A stretch of 63,185 nt of DNA, from NCBI RefSeq assembly GCF_001423295.1, contig NZ_LMNG01000008.1, positions 1 through 63,185 of the forward strand, given 5' to 3'. This stretch comes from Methylobacterium sp. Leaf112. Its GTDB lineage: Bacteria > Pseudomonadota > Alphaproteobacteria > Rhizobiales > Beijerinckiaceae. Below the pieces are notes generated by a model. That model saw nothing but the letters and a program-made list of their open reading frames with translations. It had not been told where the DNA came from and did no database searches. A program made the position numbers and the translations under genes. Shown here in pieces: positions 26,549 to 33,988 of this stretch (position 1 is its first letter; each line of letters begins with the position of its first letter).

Positions 26549-26728
26549 GTGAGGTTCGATAGCCTCGATGCGATGTTGCCTGTCGAGCCCCTCAGCTCGG
26601 CCTACAACGCGCTGAGCGACGAGGAAGCCGCCAGCCGCGCCGCGGCCGATCCGGACGCTGGTGTGATTCCCGTAGGCTTCTGGGAAACAGTTGCGCCCGT
26701 CGCATTTCCGTCCGCAAAGAAACCCTGA
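26549..26728 (+). CDS. Small unidentified ORF upstream of tatD
   Basis: A 59-codon frame from GTG 26549 (51 codons from ATG 26573) ends 6 bases before tatD. The translation contains YNALSDEEAASRAAADPDA and PVGFWETV. A DEE-...-AADPDA-...-FW pattern resembles the tail of small BrnA/CopG-type antitoxins. No toxin gene is adjacent, and a good ribosome site is lacking. It may be a leftover antitoxin or a leader peptide for tatD. Confidence 0.4.
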   Translation: MRFDSLDAMLPVEPLSSAYNALSDEEAASRAAADPDAGVIPVGFWETVAPVAFPSAKKP

Positions 26729-26734
26729 GCAACA

Positions 26735-27514
26735 ATGCTGGTCGACAGTCACTGCCACCTCGATTTCCCCAACTTCGCCGAGGACCTGCCGGGCGTCATC
26801 GCCCGCGCGCGCGCAGCGGGGGTGACCCGCATGGTCACCATCTCGACCAGGGTCGCGAAGGCGGAGACCTACGCGGCGATCTCCGAGGCCCATCCCGAGA
26901 TCTGGCACACCATCGGCACCCACCCGGACGGGGCCGGGGACGAGCCCGATGTGGCGACGGAAACCATCGTGGCCCTGAGCCGGCATCCGCGCTGTGTGGG
27001 CATCGGCGAATCCGGCCTCGACTTCCACTACGACAACGCCGCCCCGGAGGCCGTGCAGGAGCAGGTGTTCCGCCGCCACATCGCGGCGGCGCGCGAGACC
27101 GGCCTGCCCCTGGTGATCCATTCCCGCGACGCCGATGCCGAGATGGAGGCGATCCTCGTCGACGAGATGGGGCAGGGGGCCTTCAAGGCGGTGCTGCACT
27201 GCTTCTCGTCGGGCGCCCGCCTCGCCGAGGTCGGGGTCGATCTCGGCCTCTCCGTGTCGTTCTCCGGCATCGTCACCTTCCGGCGCTCGCACGAACTGCG
27301 CGCCATCGCCCTCAAGGTGCCGCGCGACCGCCTGCTGGTGGAGACCGACGCGCCGTTCCTGGCGCCCGAGCCGCACCGGGGCCGCACCAACGAGCCGGCC
27401 TACACCGCCGACACGGCGCGGGCCCTGGCCAAGACCCTGGAGATGGAGTTCGACGCCTTCGCGGCGCTCACCACCGCGAACTTCCACCGCCTGTTCCACA
27501 AGGCCGCCGCCTGA
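26735..27514 (+). CDS. tatD: TatD-family metal-dependent deoxyribonuclease
   Basis: The 259-residue TIM-barrel hydrolase has the metal ligands of the family: DSHCHLDF at the N-terminus, GIGESGLDFHY, PLVIHSRDA, LHCFSS and LLVETDAPFLAPEPHRG. Length is normal. TatD proteins are 3'-5' exonucleases involved in DNA repair and turnover. Its place after metG and before the MBL hydrolase is conserved in Rhizobiales. Confidence 0.93.
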   Translation: MLVDSHCHLDFPNFAEDLPGVIARARAAGVTRMVTISTRVAKAETYAAISEAHPEIWHTIGTHPDGAGDEPDVATETIVALSRHPRCVGIGESGLDFHYDNAAPEAVQEQVFRRHIAAARETGLPLVIHSRDADAEMEAILVDEMGQGAFKAVLHCFSSGARLAEVGVDLGLSVSFSGIVTFRRSHELRAIALKVPRDRLLVETDAPFLAPEPHRGRTNEPAYTADTARALAKTLEMEFDAFAALTTANFHRLFHKAAA

Positions 27515-27587
27515 GCGGGCAGGGGACAGGCGAGGGGGGCGTGACATGCCCCTCCCCCCTCCGATACCAACGGCAGCGGAGGTGGCG

Positions 27588-28391
27588 ATGGGTTCCTTGA
27601 CGGTGACGATCCTCGGCTGCGGCTCGTCCGGCGGCGTGCCCCGGGTCGCCTATGGCTGGGGCGCCTGCGATCCGGCCGAGCCGAAGAACCGGCGGCGGCG
27701 CTGCTCGCTCCTCGTCGAGCGCGGCCCGGAGACCGGCCGCACCAGCGTCCTCGTCGACACTGCGCCGGACCTGCGCGAGCAGCTCATCGGCGCGGGGGTG
27801 ACGCATCTCGACGCGGTGCTGTTCACCCACGCACATGCCGACCACACCCACGGCATCGACGACGTCCGGCCCCTCGTGCTCCACATGCGCCGGCGCATTC
27901 CGGTCTATGCCGACGCCCTCACCCGGGCGCTCCTGGAGCGACGTTTCGGCTATTGCTTCGAGACCCCGCCGGGCAGCGAGTATCCGCCGATCCTCGACAT
28001 GAACGATCTCGTCCCGGGCGAGACGGTGGAGGTCGGCGGGGCGGGCGGCGCGGTGACGGCCCTGCCCTTCGCCATGGAGCACGGCAACGAGGCGGCGCTC
28101 GGATTCCGGTTCGGCCCGGCGGCCTACGCGCCCGATGTCAGCCTGATGCCGGCGGGGTCCCAGGCGCACCTGCACGGCCTCGACCTGCTGATCATCGACG
28201 CCCTGCGGGAGACGCCGCACCCGACGCACTACTCGGTCTCGGACGCCCTCGCCCTCATCGAGACGGTGCGGCCCCGCCGCGCCATCCTCACCAACCTCCA
28301 CACCGACCTCGACTACGCCACCCTGGCGCGCAAGCTCCCGCCGCACGTGGTGCCGGCGTATGACGGCTTGCGGGTGACCGTGGACGTGTGA
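27588..28391 (+). CDS. MBL-fold metallohydrolase (PhnP-like)
   Basis: The 267-residue protein starts MGSLTVTILGCGSSGGVP with GGAGG upstream. An in-frame ATG at 27546 would add 14 poorly conserved residues. The metallo-beta-lactamase motif HAHADHTHGIDD, a distal His in MEHGNE, and LLIIDALRETPHPTH are as in PhnP-type cyclic phosphodiesterases. The natural substrate of the tatD-linked group is not known. Confidence 0.88.
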   Translation: MGSLTVTILGCGSSGGVPRVAYGWGACDPAEPKNRRRRCSLLVERGPETGRTSVLVDTAPDLREQLIGAGVTHLDAVLFTHAHADHTHGIDDVRPLVLHMRRRIPVYADALTRALLERRFGYCFETPPGSEYPPILDMNDLVPGETVEVGGAGGAVTALPFAMEHGNEAALGFRFGPAAYAPDVSLMPAGSQAHLHGLDLLIIDALRETPHPTHYSVSDALALIETVRPRRAILTNLHTDLDYATLARKLPPHVVPAYDGLRVTVDV

Positions 28392-28419
28392 GCGGCGGCG
28401 GAGGAGGGTGGTCCCGGGA

Positions 28420-29262
28420 TCAGTTGCGGGCCGAAGTCTCGTCCGGCAGGCCGGCACTCACCAGGATCTGCGTCATCGCCGCCTTGGCGAGGTGGTTGTA
28501 GCCCGCATCGGTCATGTGGAGGCCGTCGGGGCCGATCATCTGGGTGGGCGTGAGCAGGCCCTTGGCCACCCAGGCGCGCATCATGGCGTTGCGCCGGATC
28601 ACCGGAACGTCGAGTTCGCTGGCGACGGCGTGCAGGGCGGTGCCGTAGAGCTCGGATCCGGCGGTGCCGGACAGGCGCTTGCACCATTGCTGGTCCATGA
28701 GGATCACGTCCGCCCCCGTGGCGCGGATCGCCAGGATGCCGGCCCGGGTCAGTTCGGCGAAGCGCTCCACGCTGACGCCGGTCATCGGGTCGTTGCTGCC
28801 CGTCTGCCAGATCACGAGATCGGGCTTGTCGGCCAGCACGTCGCGTTCCAGGCGCCGGGCCATGGCCTCGGCATCGTCGCCGCCCTTGCCCCGGTTGAGC
28901 ACGGTGACGAACTGGTGGTCCGAGGCGGCCTTGTCGAGCCGCGACTCGAGATCCTCCTGCAGCTGCGCCGGATAGGTCGCGGCCGGGGAGGTGGCGCCGA
29001 TGCCCTCCGTCGAGGACGAGCCGAACGCCACGATGCGGATATCCGCCCCCTTGGCCACGAGGCCGGCGAGGCGCGGCAGACGCGCCAGGGTGCGGGCGTG
29101 AAGCGCGGGACGCACCGTCTTGGGCTGCGGGATCGCGGTCTCCGCGTCCAGTCCGGCATGGACCGCATGCACGGGAACGGGCTCGGACCGGGCCGGCGCA
29201 CAGAGCGCCACCAGGGCGAGGCCGAGCATCGGGATGACGGGAAGGCGTGCGGGGATCGGCAT
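28420..29262 (-). CDS. Secreted SGNH/GDSL-type hydrolase
   Basis: The 280-residue protein starts MPIPARLPVIPMLGLALVA, a signal peptide ending near PARSE. Block I has the nucleophile serine in VAFGSSSTEG, block II the glycine in NRGKGG, block III the asparagine in QTGSNDPMT, and block V the Asp-x-x-His in GPDGLHMTDAGYNHLA. All four catalytic blocks are intact, so it is probably an active periplasmic esterase or acetyl-glycan hydrolase. It is convergent with the MBL gene. Confidence 0.87.
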   Translation of the reverse strand: MPIPARLPVIPMLGLALVALCAPARSEPVPVHAVHAGLDAETAIPQPKTVRPALHARTLARLPRLAGLVAKGADIRIVAFGSSSTEGIGATSPAATYPAQLQEDLESRLDKAASDHQFVTVLNRGKGGDDAEAMARRLERDVLADKPDLVIWQTGSNDPMTGVSVERFAELTRAGILAIRATGADVILMDQQWCKRLSGTAGSELYGTALHAVASELDVPVIRRNAMMRAWVAKGLLTPTQMIGPDGLHMTDAGYNHLAKAAMTQILVSAGLPDETSARN

Positions 29263-29526
29263 CACATTCGCTTCGGTAACGGTCTGCGCCCGGGGCGGTG
29301 CAGCCGTGTAGCACCCCTTGTGAGCCGGGATTATGACGAAGGCGAGGGCGTTTAGCGCCTGCTGTGCCACAACCGGACAGGATTGTTCGGGTTATGCGCC
29401 GAAGTCGGCGGACAGAATGAATTCAACGTTCACGGGTCGAGGAGCCCGCCGATCGGGTCGGGACGCCCTGGGGTACGAAGGCCCCCTGCCCCTGATTCCC
29501 TAGCTCTAGGTTCCATAATATATCTT
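29263..29526. promoter_or_regulatory. Divergent region between SGNH hydrolase and alkA
   Basis: The region contains an AT-rich run at 29510-29526 immediately before the alkA frame. No clear operator is visible. An Ada box cannot be recognised with confidence. Confidence 0.3.
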
Positions 29527-30522
29527 ATGCGAACGGCGTTCGGGAGGTGGGAAAGCGCCTTGGGGCGACTTCGGGTAGTGTCGGCGCGGTTTCGAGGGCC
29601 AAGTTTCGAGGTCCGCCCCGCCGTGCCGTCCGTCGCCCTGCCCTACACCCCGCCCTACGACTGGCCGGCGATCCGCGACTACCTCGCCGCCCGTGCCATC
29701 CCGGGCGTGGAGGCGGTCACGCCGGAGGCTTATCGCCGGACCATCGACCTGTACGGACGGCACGGCGACGTCACCGTCGGCCCGGGCGAGGGCGACGTCC
29801 TGGTGGCGCGGATTCGGCATCCCGACCCCGGTGCCGTGCCGGCGGTCATGGCCCGCCTTCGGCCGATGTTCGACTGCGATGCCGATCCGGCGGCGATCCG
29901 CATGGGCCTCGCGGAAGATCCCCGTCTGGCGCGTCTCGTCGCGGCCCGGCCGGGCCTGCGCGTGCCCGGCGCGTGGGACGGGTTCGAACTGGCCGCGCGC
30001 GCCATCCTCGGCCAGCAGGTCTCCGTGGCGGCGGCGACCCGCCTCGCCGGCCGGCTGGTGGCCGCCTTCGGCGCGCCGCTCACGGACCCCACCGACCCGC
30101 CGGGCCCGAGCCACGTCCTTCCCTCGAGCCACGTCCTTCCCTCGAGTCACGTCTTCCCAACGCCGGAGCGGCTGGCGGCGGTCGTGGCGGAGGCGCCCGG
30201 CCTGCTGGCGCCGGGCCAGCCGCCCGAGGCGGTCGTCGCCGCCCTCAGGCGCCTTCGCGGCATCGGCGACTGGACGGCGCAGTACATCGCGCTCCGGGCC
30301 CTGCGCGCGCCCGACGCCCTGCCGGCGGGCGACCTCGCCCTCCTGCGCGCCCTCGACGACGGGGGCGGGCGGCCGAGCCCCGCCGGTCTGCTGGCCCGAT
30401 CGCAGGCGTGGCGGCCGTGGCGGTCCTACGCCGTGCTCCACCTCTGGGCGAGCGAGGGCGACCGGAACGGAATTCGGCAGCAAGAACCGGGATGCGCCCC
30501 CGGCCCGAAGGCGCCAGGGTAG
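29527..30522 (+). CDS. alkA: DNA-3-methyladenine glycosylase II
   Basis: The protein has an AlkA N-terminal domain (SVALPYTPPYDWPAIRDYL...), the helix-hairpin-helix in LRRLRGIGDWTAQYIALRA, and the catalytic aspartate in LPAGDLALLRAL. It excises alkylated bases. The start is uncertain: ATG 29527 lacks a ribosome site, while GTG 29623 stands just before the conserved domain with GAGG upstream. A repeat of SHVLPS, from an 18-bp minisatellite, is inserted before FPTPERLAA. The C-terminus after LHLWASE is an unconserved tail that stops 4 bases before ada. Confidence 0.87.
   Translation: MRTAFGRWESALGRLRVVSARFRGPSFEVRPAVPSVALPYTPPYDWPAIRDYLAARAIPGVEAVTPEAYRRTIDLYGRHGDVTVGPGEGDVLVARIRHPDPGAVPAVMARLRPMFDCDADPAAIRMGLAEDPRLARLVAARPGLRVPGAWDGFELAARAILGQQVSVAAATRLAGRLVAAFGAPLTDPTDPPGPSHVLPSSHVLPSSHVFPTPERLAAVVAEAPGLLAPGQPPEAVVAALRRLRGIGDWTAQYIALRALRAPDALPAGDLALLRALDDGGGRPSPAGLLARSQAWRPWRSYAVLHLWASEGDRNGIRQQEPGCAPGPKAPG
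30108..30161. repeat. In-frame minisatellite, three 18-bp units in alkA
   Basis: Two identical units (30108-30125, 30126-30143) and one diverged unit (30144-30161) encode SHVLPS, SHVLPS and SHVFPT. The last matches the ancestral AlkA sequence, so the first two are expansions. Confidence 0.85.
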
Positions 30523-30526
30523 GGGC

Positions 30527-31681
30527 ATGACCGGTCCCGTTCCCAGCCGCTCCCTCCCCGCTCCCCCGGACGATGCCCCGGCCGCCATCGACGACGCGTG
30601 CTGGGCCGCCGTCGCCGCCCGCGATCCGGCGGCCGAGGGGCGCTTCGTCTACGCCGTGCATACCACCGGGGTGTATTGCCGGCCGGGCTGCGGTGCCCGC
30701 ACCCCGCGCCGGGACAACGTGAGCGTCCACGCCACCCCGGCGGCGGCCCGCGCGGCGGGGTTCCGCCCCTGCCTGCGCTGCCGCCCGGACGATCCGCCCC
30801 GGGCGGAGCGTCACGCCGAGGCCGTGGCCCGCGCCTGTCGCCGCATCGGTGAGGCGGTGGAGCCCCCTGCCCTCGCGGCGCTCGCCCGGGCGGCGGGCTT
30901 GAGCCCGTTCCACTTCCACCGCGTCTTCAAGGCCATCACCGGCGTGACCCCGAAGGCCTATGCCGGGGCCGTGCGGGCCGAGCGCCTCGCCGCTGCCCTG
31001 CCCGCGGCCGGCACCGTGACCGAGGCGGCCTATGCGGCGGGCTACGGCACGGCGGGCCGATTCTATGCCGCCGCCGGCCAGCACCTCGGCATGACGCCCG
31101 GCGTCTTTCGGAAAGGCGGGGCCGGGGTCGCGATCCGCTTCGCCGTGGCGGCCTGCGCCCTGGGTTTCGTCCTGGCGGCGGCCACCGAGCGGGGCCTCTG
31201 CGCCATTCTCCTCGGCGACGATCCCGAGACCCTGGCGCAGGATCTGCGGGTGCGCTTCCCCCGCGCCGACATCACCGGGGCGGATGCGGACTTCGCCGCG
31301 TGGCTCGCCGCGATCGTGGCTTTCGTGGCGGCCCCGCAGGGCGGCCTCCCCCTGCCGCTGGACATCGGCGGCACGGCTTTCCAGCAGCGGGTGTGGGCGG
31401 CCCTGCGCGCGATCCCGCCGGGGCGCACGGCGACCTACGCGGACATCGCCCGAGCCATCGGCCGGCCCGCCGCCGTGCGGGCCGTGGCGCTGGCCTGCGC
31501 CGCCAACGCCCACGCCGTGGCGATCCCCTGCCATCGGGTTTTGCGCACCGACGGCGCGCTCTCCGGCTACCGCTGGGGCGTGGCGCGCAAGGCCGCGCTT
31601 CTGGCTCGAGAGAGTGCGGGATCGGACCCGCCGGGATCGGACCCGCCGGGATCGGACCCGCCGGGATTGGACCCGGAGTGA
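30527..31681 (+). CDS. ada: Ada: methylphosphotriester/O6-methylguanine-DNA methyltransferase and AraC-type activator
   Basis: The 384-residue protein has three parts. The N-terminal zinc domain has VYCRPGC and CLRCRPDD, whose cysteine accepts methyl groups from phosphotriesters. The central AraC-type HTH (about 105-185) has LSPFHFHRVFKAITG. The C-terminal MGMT domain has the acceptor in IPCHRVL. It both repairs alkylated DNA and, once methylated, should activate its own operon including alkA, 4 bases upstream. Residues after ARESA are a GSDPP repeat made by four 15-bp units that run up to the stop codon. Confidence 0.93.
   Translation: MTGPVPSRSLPAPPDDAPAAIDDACWAAVAARDPAAEGRFVYAVHTTGVYCRPGCGARTPRRDNVSVHATPAAARAAGFRPCLRCRPDDPPRAERHAEAVARACRRIGEAVEPPALAALARAAGLSPFHFHRVFKAITGVTPKAYAGAVRAERLAAALPAAGTVTEAAYAAGYGTAGRFYAAAGQHLGMTPGVFRKGGAGVAIRFAVAACALGFVLAAATERGLCAILLGDDPETLAQDLRVRFPRADITGADADFAAWLAAIVAFVAAPQGGLPLPLDIGGTAFQQRVWAALRAIPPGRTATYADIARAIGRPAAVRAVALACAANAHAVAIPCHRVLRTDGALSGYRWGVARKAALLARESAGSDPPGSDPPGSDPPGLDPE
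31619..31678. repeat. In-frame minisatellite, four 15-bp units ending ada
   Basis: Three identical 15-base units and one diverged unit encode GSDPP x3 and GLDPE. The array ends exactly at the ada stop codon (31679). Confidence 0.9.
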
Positions 31682-31767
31682 CCGGCCCCGCCATGCGTGC
31701 GCCACCCTTGTCCGCGCGGCCGGAGCGGGGGAAGAGGGGGCCGGCCAATGGAGACACCCCCGGTTTC

Positions 31768-32694
31768 GTGAGCGTGACACCCCCCGCCTCCCCTGCCCCG
31801 CACCGTCCGGCGCCCCTTTCCGCCTACCCGCTCCTCGTCGGCACCATGCTGCTGTGGGGCGGCAACGTGGTGGCGGGCAAATGGGCCGTGGGCGAGGTCT
31901 CGCCGCAGGTGCTCACCTGCCTGCGCTGGGCCATCGTCTGCGTCGTCCTGGCCCTGCCGGCCCGGCCCGGGCTCGTCGCCGAATGGGGGCGGCTCAAGCC
32001 CCACTGGGCCTACGTGCTGCTCATGGGGGCGTGCGGCTACACCCTCTACGCGAGCCTGTTCTACGCCGCCGGCGGGTTCACCACGGGGATCAACATCGCC
32101 CTGTTCCAGGGGGCGATCCCCGTGCTCGTCATCCTCATCAACTACGCCGTCCACCGGGTGGCCGTGACCGGGGCGCAGGCGCTCGGCGTCGCCGTGACCC
32201 TCGCCGGGGCGATGGTGGCCGCCACCCACGGCGACTGGCGCGTCCTCACCCATTTCGGGTTCAACCGCGGCGACGTGCTCATGCTCGGCGCCTGCCTGTT
32301 CTATGCCGGCTACACCGTCGCGCTCTCCGCGCGCCCGAAGGTCTCGGGCCTGACCTTCTTCACCGCCATGGCGCTCGCCGCCTTCCTCACCGCCCTGCCT
32401 CCGCTCGCCGCCGAATGGGCGCTCGGCCACACGGTCTGGCCGACGCCGACGGGCTGGCTCATCGTCGCGTTCGTGGCGCTCGGCCCGAGCCTCGTCGCCC
32501 AGCTCGCCTTCATGCGGGGGGTCGAGCTCATCGGCCCGAACCGGGCCGGCCTGTTCGTCAACCTCGTGCCGATCTTCGGCGCGGGCCTCGCCATCCTCCT
32601 CGTCGACGAGCCCTTCCGCTGGAACGACGCCCTGGCGCTGGCCCTCGTCATCGGCGGCATCGCCATCGCCGAGCGCCTCGGCCGGCGGCGCTGA
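31768..32694 (+). CDS. EamA/DMT-family transporter
   Basis: A protein of about 308 residues with ten hydrophobic helices and two EamA repeats (LLWGGNVVAGKWAVGEVSP; second repeat with GVELIGPNRAGLFVNLVPI). GTG 31768 gives a normal-length N-terminus. ATG 31693 is also in frame, just after the ada stop, and would add 25 residues. Neither start has a strong ribosome site. The substrate is unknown. It may be co-transcribed with ada. Confidence 0.8.
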   Translation: MSVTPPASPAPHRPAPLSAYPLLVGTMLLWGGNVVAGKWAVGEVSPQVLTCLRWAIVCVVLALPARPGLVAEWGRLKPHWAYVLLMGACGYTLYASLFYAAGGFTTGINIALFQGAIPVLVILINYAVHRVAVTGAQALGVAVTLAGAMVAATHGDWRVLTHFGFNRGDVLMLGACLFYAGYTVALSARPKVSGLTFFTAMALAAFLTALPPLAAEWALGHTVWPTPTGWLIVAFVALGPSLVAQLAFMRGVELIGPNRAGLFVNLVPIFGAGLAILLVDEPFRWNDALALALVIGGIAIAERLGRRR

Positions 32695-32707
32695 GGGCGC
32701 AGGACCG

Positions 32708-33499
32708 TCAGCGGGCCGCCACCGCCTTGCGCAGGGCGGCGAGAAGCTCGCCCTCGAAGGCCAGGGCCGAGCCGTAGTGGAACTCGATGTCGAACGGCTT
32801 GCGGGCGTTCATGGACAGGGAGGCGCTCTGCATGGCCACGAGGCGCCCGGCCTCGTCGAACAGGCCCGAGCCCGAGCCGCCGAAGCCGTCGTTGCAATCG
32901 TGGCGCAGGCGCCGGATGCCGCCTTCGCTCGGCGGATCGACCTGCCGGACGGCGCAGGCTTCGAGGCTCGCCGGCCCGCGGTAATTCTCGTGTCCGCCGG
33001 GCGAGACCATGACGATGGGCAGCCGCATCGGCCCCTCCCCCAAGTCCGGCGCCGCCGGCATCGGCTGGGGCCGCACGCCCTCGGCGGGCCGGACCAGGCG
33101 CAGGATCGCCCAGTCGTCGGTGATGTGGAGCGCCTGCGAGGCCGGCACCGCCCCGAGCTGGATGCTGCCCGGCACGAAATCGTAGTTGCGGCCGCCGATC
33201 TGGAAGAAGCAATCGGCCACCTCCCGCGTGGTCTCGAGGCGGCGGTTGCGGAAGTTGTGGGCGTTGAGCACCACCACGGAGGGGTCTCCGATGAGCCAGG
33301 CGGCGGCGGCCTTGCGGGGAATGCCGTCCGGCCCGTGGCAGAACAGCACGCCCGCCCCGGGATAGCGGTCGATGTCCGCGCCCGTGAGGTCCCGGCGCCC
33401 GTCCCGGGGATAGAGGGCGGCGAGGTCCTGGGCCTCCACCCGCAAGACACCAGGCAAGACACCAGGCAAGACACCGAGCAGCAGCACCGCCCAGGGCAT
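32708..33499 (-). CDS. Secreted trypsin-like serine protease
   Basis: The protein has an intact S1 triad: His in VVLNAHNF, Asp in ITDDWAILRL, and Ser in DGFGGSGSGLFD. A signal-like segment MPWAVLLLGVLPGVL contains a 12-bp tandem repeat (33443-33478). The start is uncertain: ATG 33499 gives a signal peptide without positive charge, whereas ATG 33634 adds an Arg/Trp-rich repeat (from a second minisatellite). It is divergent from mxaF. In M. extorquens a gene called mxaW occupies that position, but I cannot show that this is the same gene. Confidence 0.75.
   Translation of the reverse strand: MPWAVLLLGVLPGVLPGVLRVEAQDLAALYPRDGRRDLTGADIDRYPGAGVLFCHGPDGIPRKAAAAWLIGDPSVVVLNAHNFRNRRLETTREVADCFFQIGGRNYDFVPGSIQLGAVPASQALHITDDWAILRLVRPAEGVRPQPMPAAPDLGEGPMRLPIVMVSPGGHENYRGPASLEACAVRQVDPPSEGGIRRLRHDCNDGFGGSGSGLFDEAGRLVAMQSASLSMNARKPFDIEFHYGSALAFEGELLAALRKAVAAR
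33443..33478. repeat. 12-bp minisatellite in the protease signal peptide
   Basis: Three 12-base units (CAAGACACCAGG, twice exact, then diverged) encode the repeated GVLP of the hydrophobic signal segment on the minus strand. Copy number would set the length of the signal core. Confidence 0.85.
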
Positions 33500-33564
33500 C
33501 AGCGCGGCGATGCGGCGGGCCGCCCCGACCGGAGCACCCGCGATCCCGCGTCTCCGTGCAGCCC

Positions 33565-33624
33565 GGATGCGCCACGTCCGGATGCGCCACGTCCAGGTCC
33601 GCCACGTCCAGGTCCGCCAAGCCC
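33565..33624. repeat. 15-bp minisatellite upstream of or within the protease N-terminus
   Basis: Four units of 15 bases sharing GCCACGTCC lie between the two possible starts of the protease gene. On the minus strand they would encode a Trp-Arg-Thr repeat. Confidence 0.8.
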
Positions 33625-33784
33625 TCGGCGCCATCGGCCCTCGCCCCCCTGATCGGCCCGTTCGCCCGGGCCGTTGCGACAGTCGTGCGATGCGCCAGGG
33701 GGACGGTCAAGCGTCGGGACGCCGCTGCGCGATCCTCATGCTGAACTTGCCGAAGTTGCCCGGCTAGAAATGTCGGATCGTCTA

Positions 33785-33814
33785 GAGACTTTGCTGCATG
33801 AAGATGGCTAGAAA
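33785..33814 (+). promoter_or_regulatory. Candidate mxaF promoter
   Basis: GAGACT (33785-33790) and TAGAAA (33809-33814) are spaced by 18 bases. They match the AAGACA / TAGAAA consensus described for methanol-dehydrogenase promoters of M. extorquens at 4/6 and 6/6 positions. Transcription would start near 33821, giving a leader of about 170 bases. The 10-mer GGCTAGAAAT occurs twice (33762-33771 and 33806-33815). Confidence 0.55.
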
Positions 33815-33845
33815 TAAGGGCTGAAGGAACAGTAATAAGCTTCTT

Positions 33846-33863
33846 ATAAGACTTAGATAGTCT
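33846..33863. promoter_or_regulatory. Dyad in the mxaF leader, possible regulator or RNA element
   Basis: AGACT (33849-33853), five bases, then AGTCT (33859-33863) is a perfect dyad. It overlaps an 8-base palindrome CTTATAAG (33843-33850). Both lie in a strikingly AT-rich stretch in an otherwise GC-rich region, downstream of the inferred transcription start. Confidence 0.4.
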
Positions 33864-33988
33864 GATAAAAGCTTAAGAGGGCAGCGGTTCTTCTAAGAGC
33901 GGCGGCGCCAATGTTCCGAAACGGCGGGAGAAACAGCCACGCGCGACCGCAGGGTCGATAGACGGGGCGGCAGCTGAGGAGACGCACG

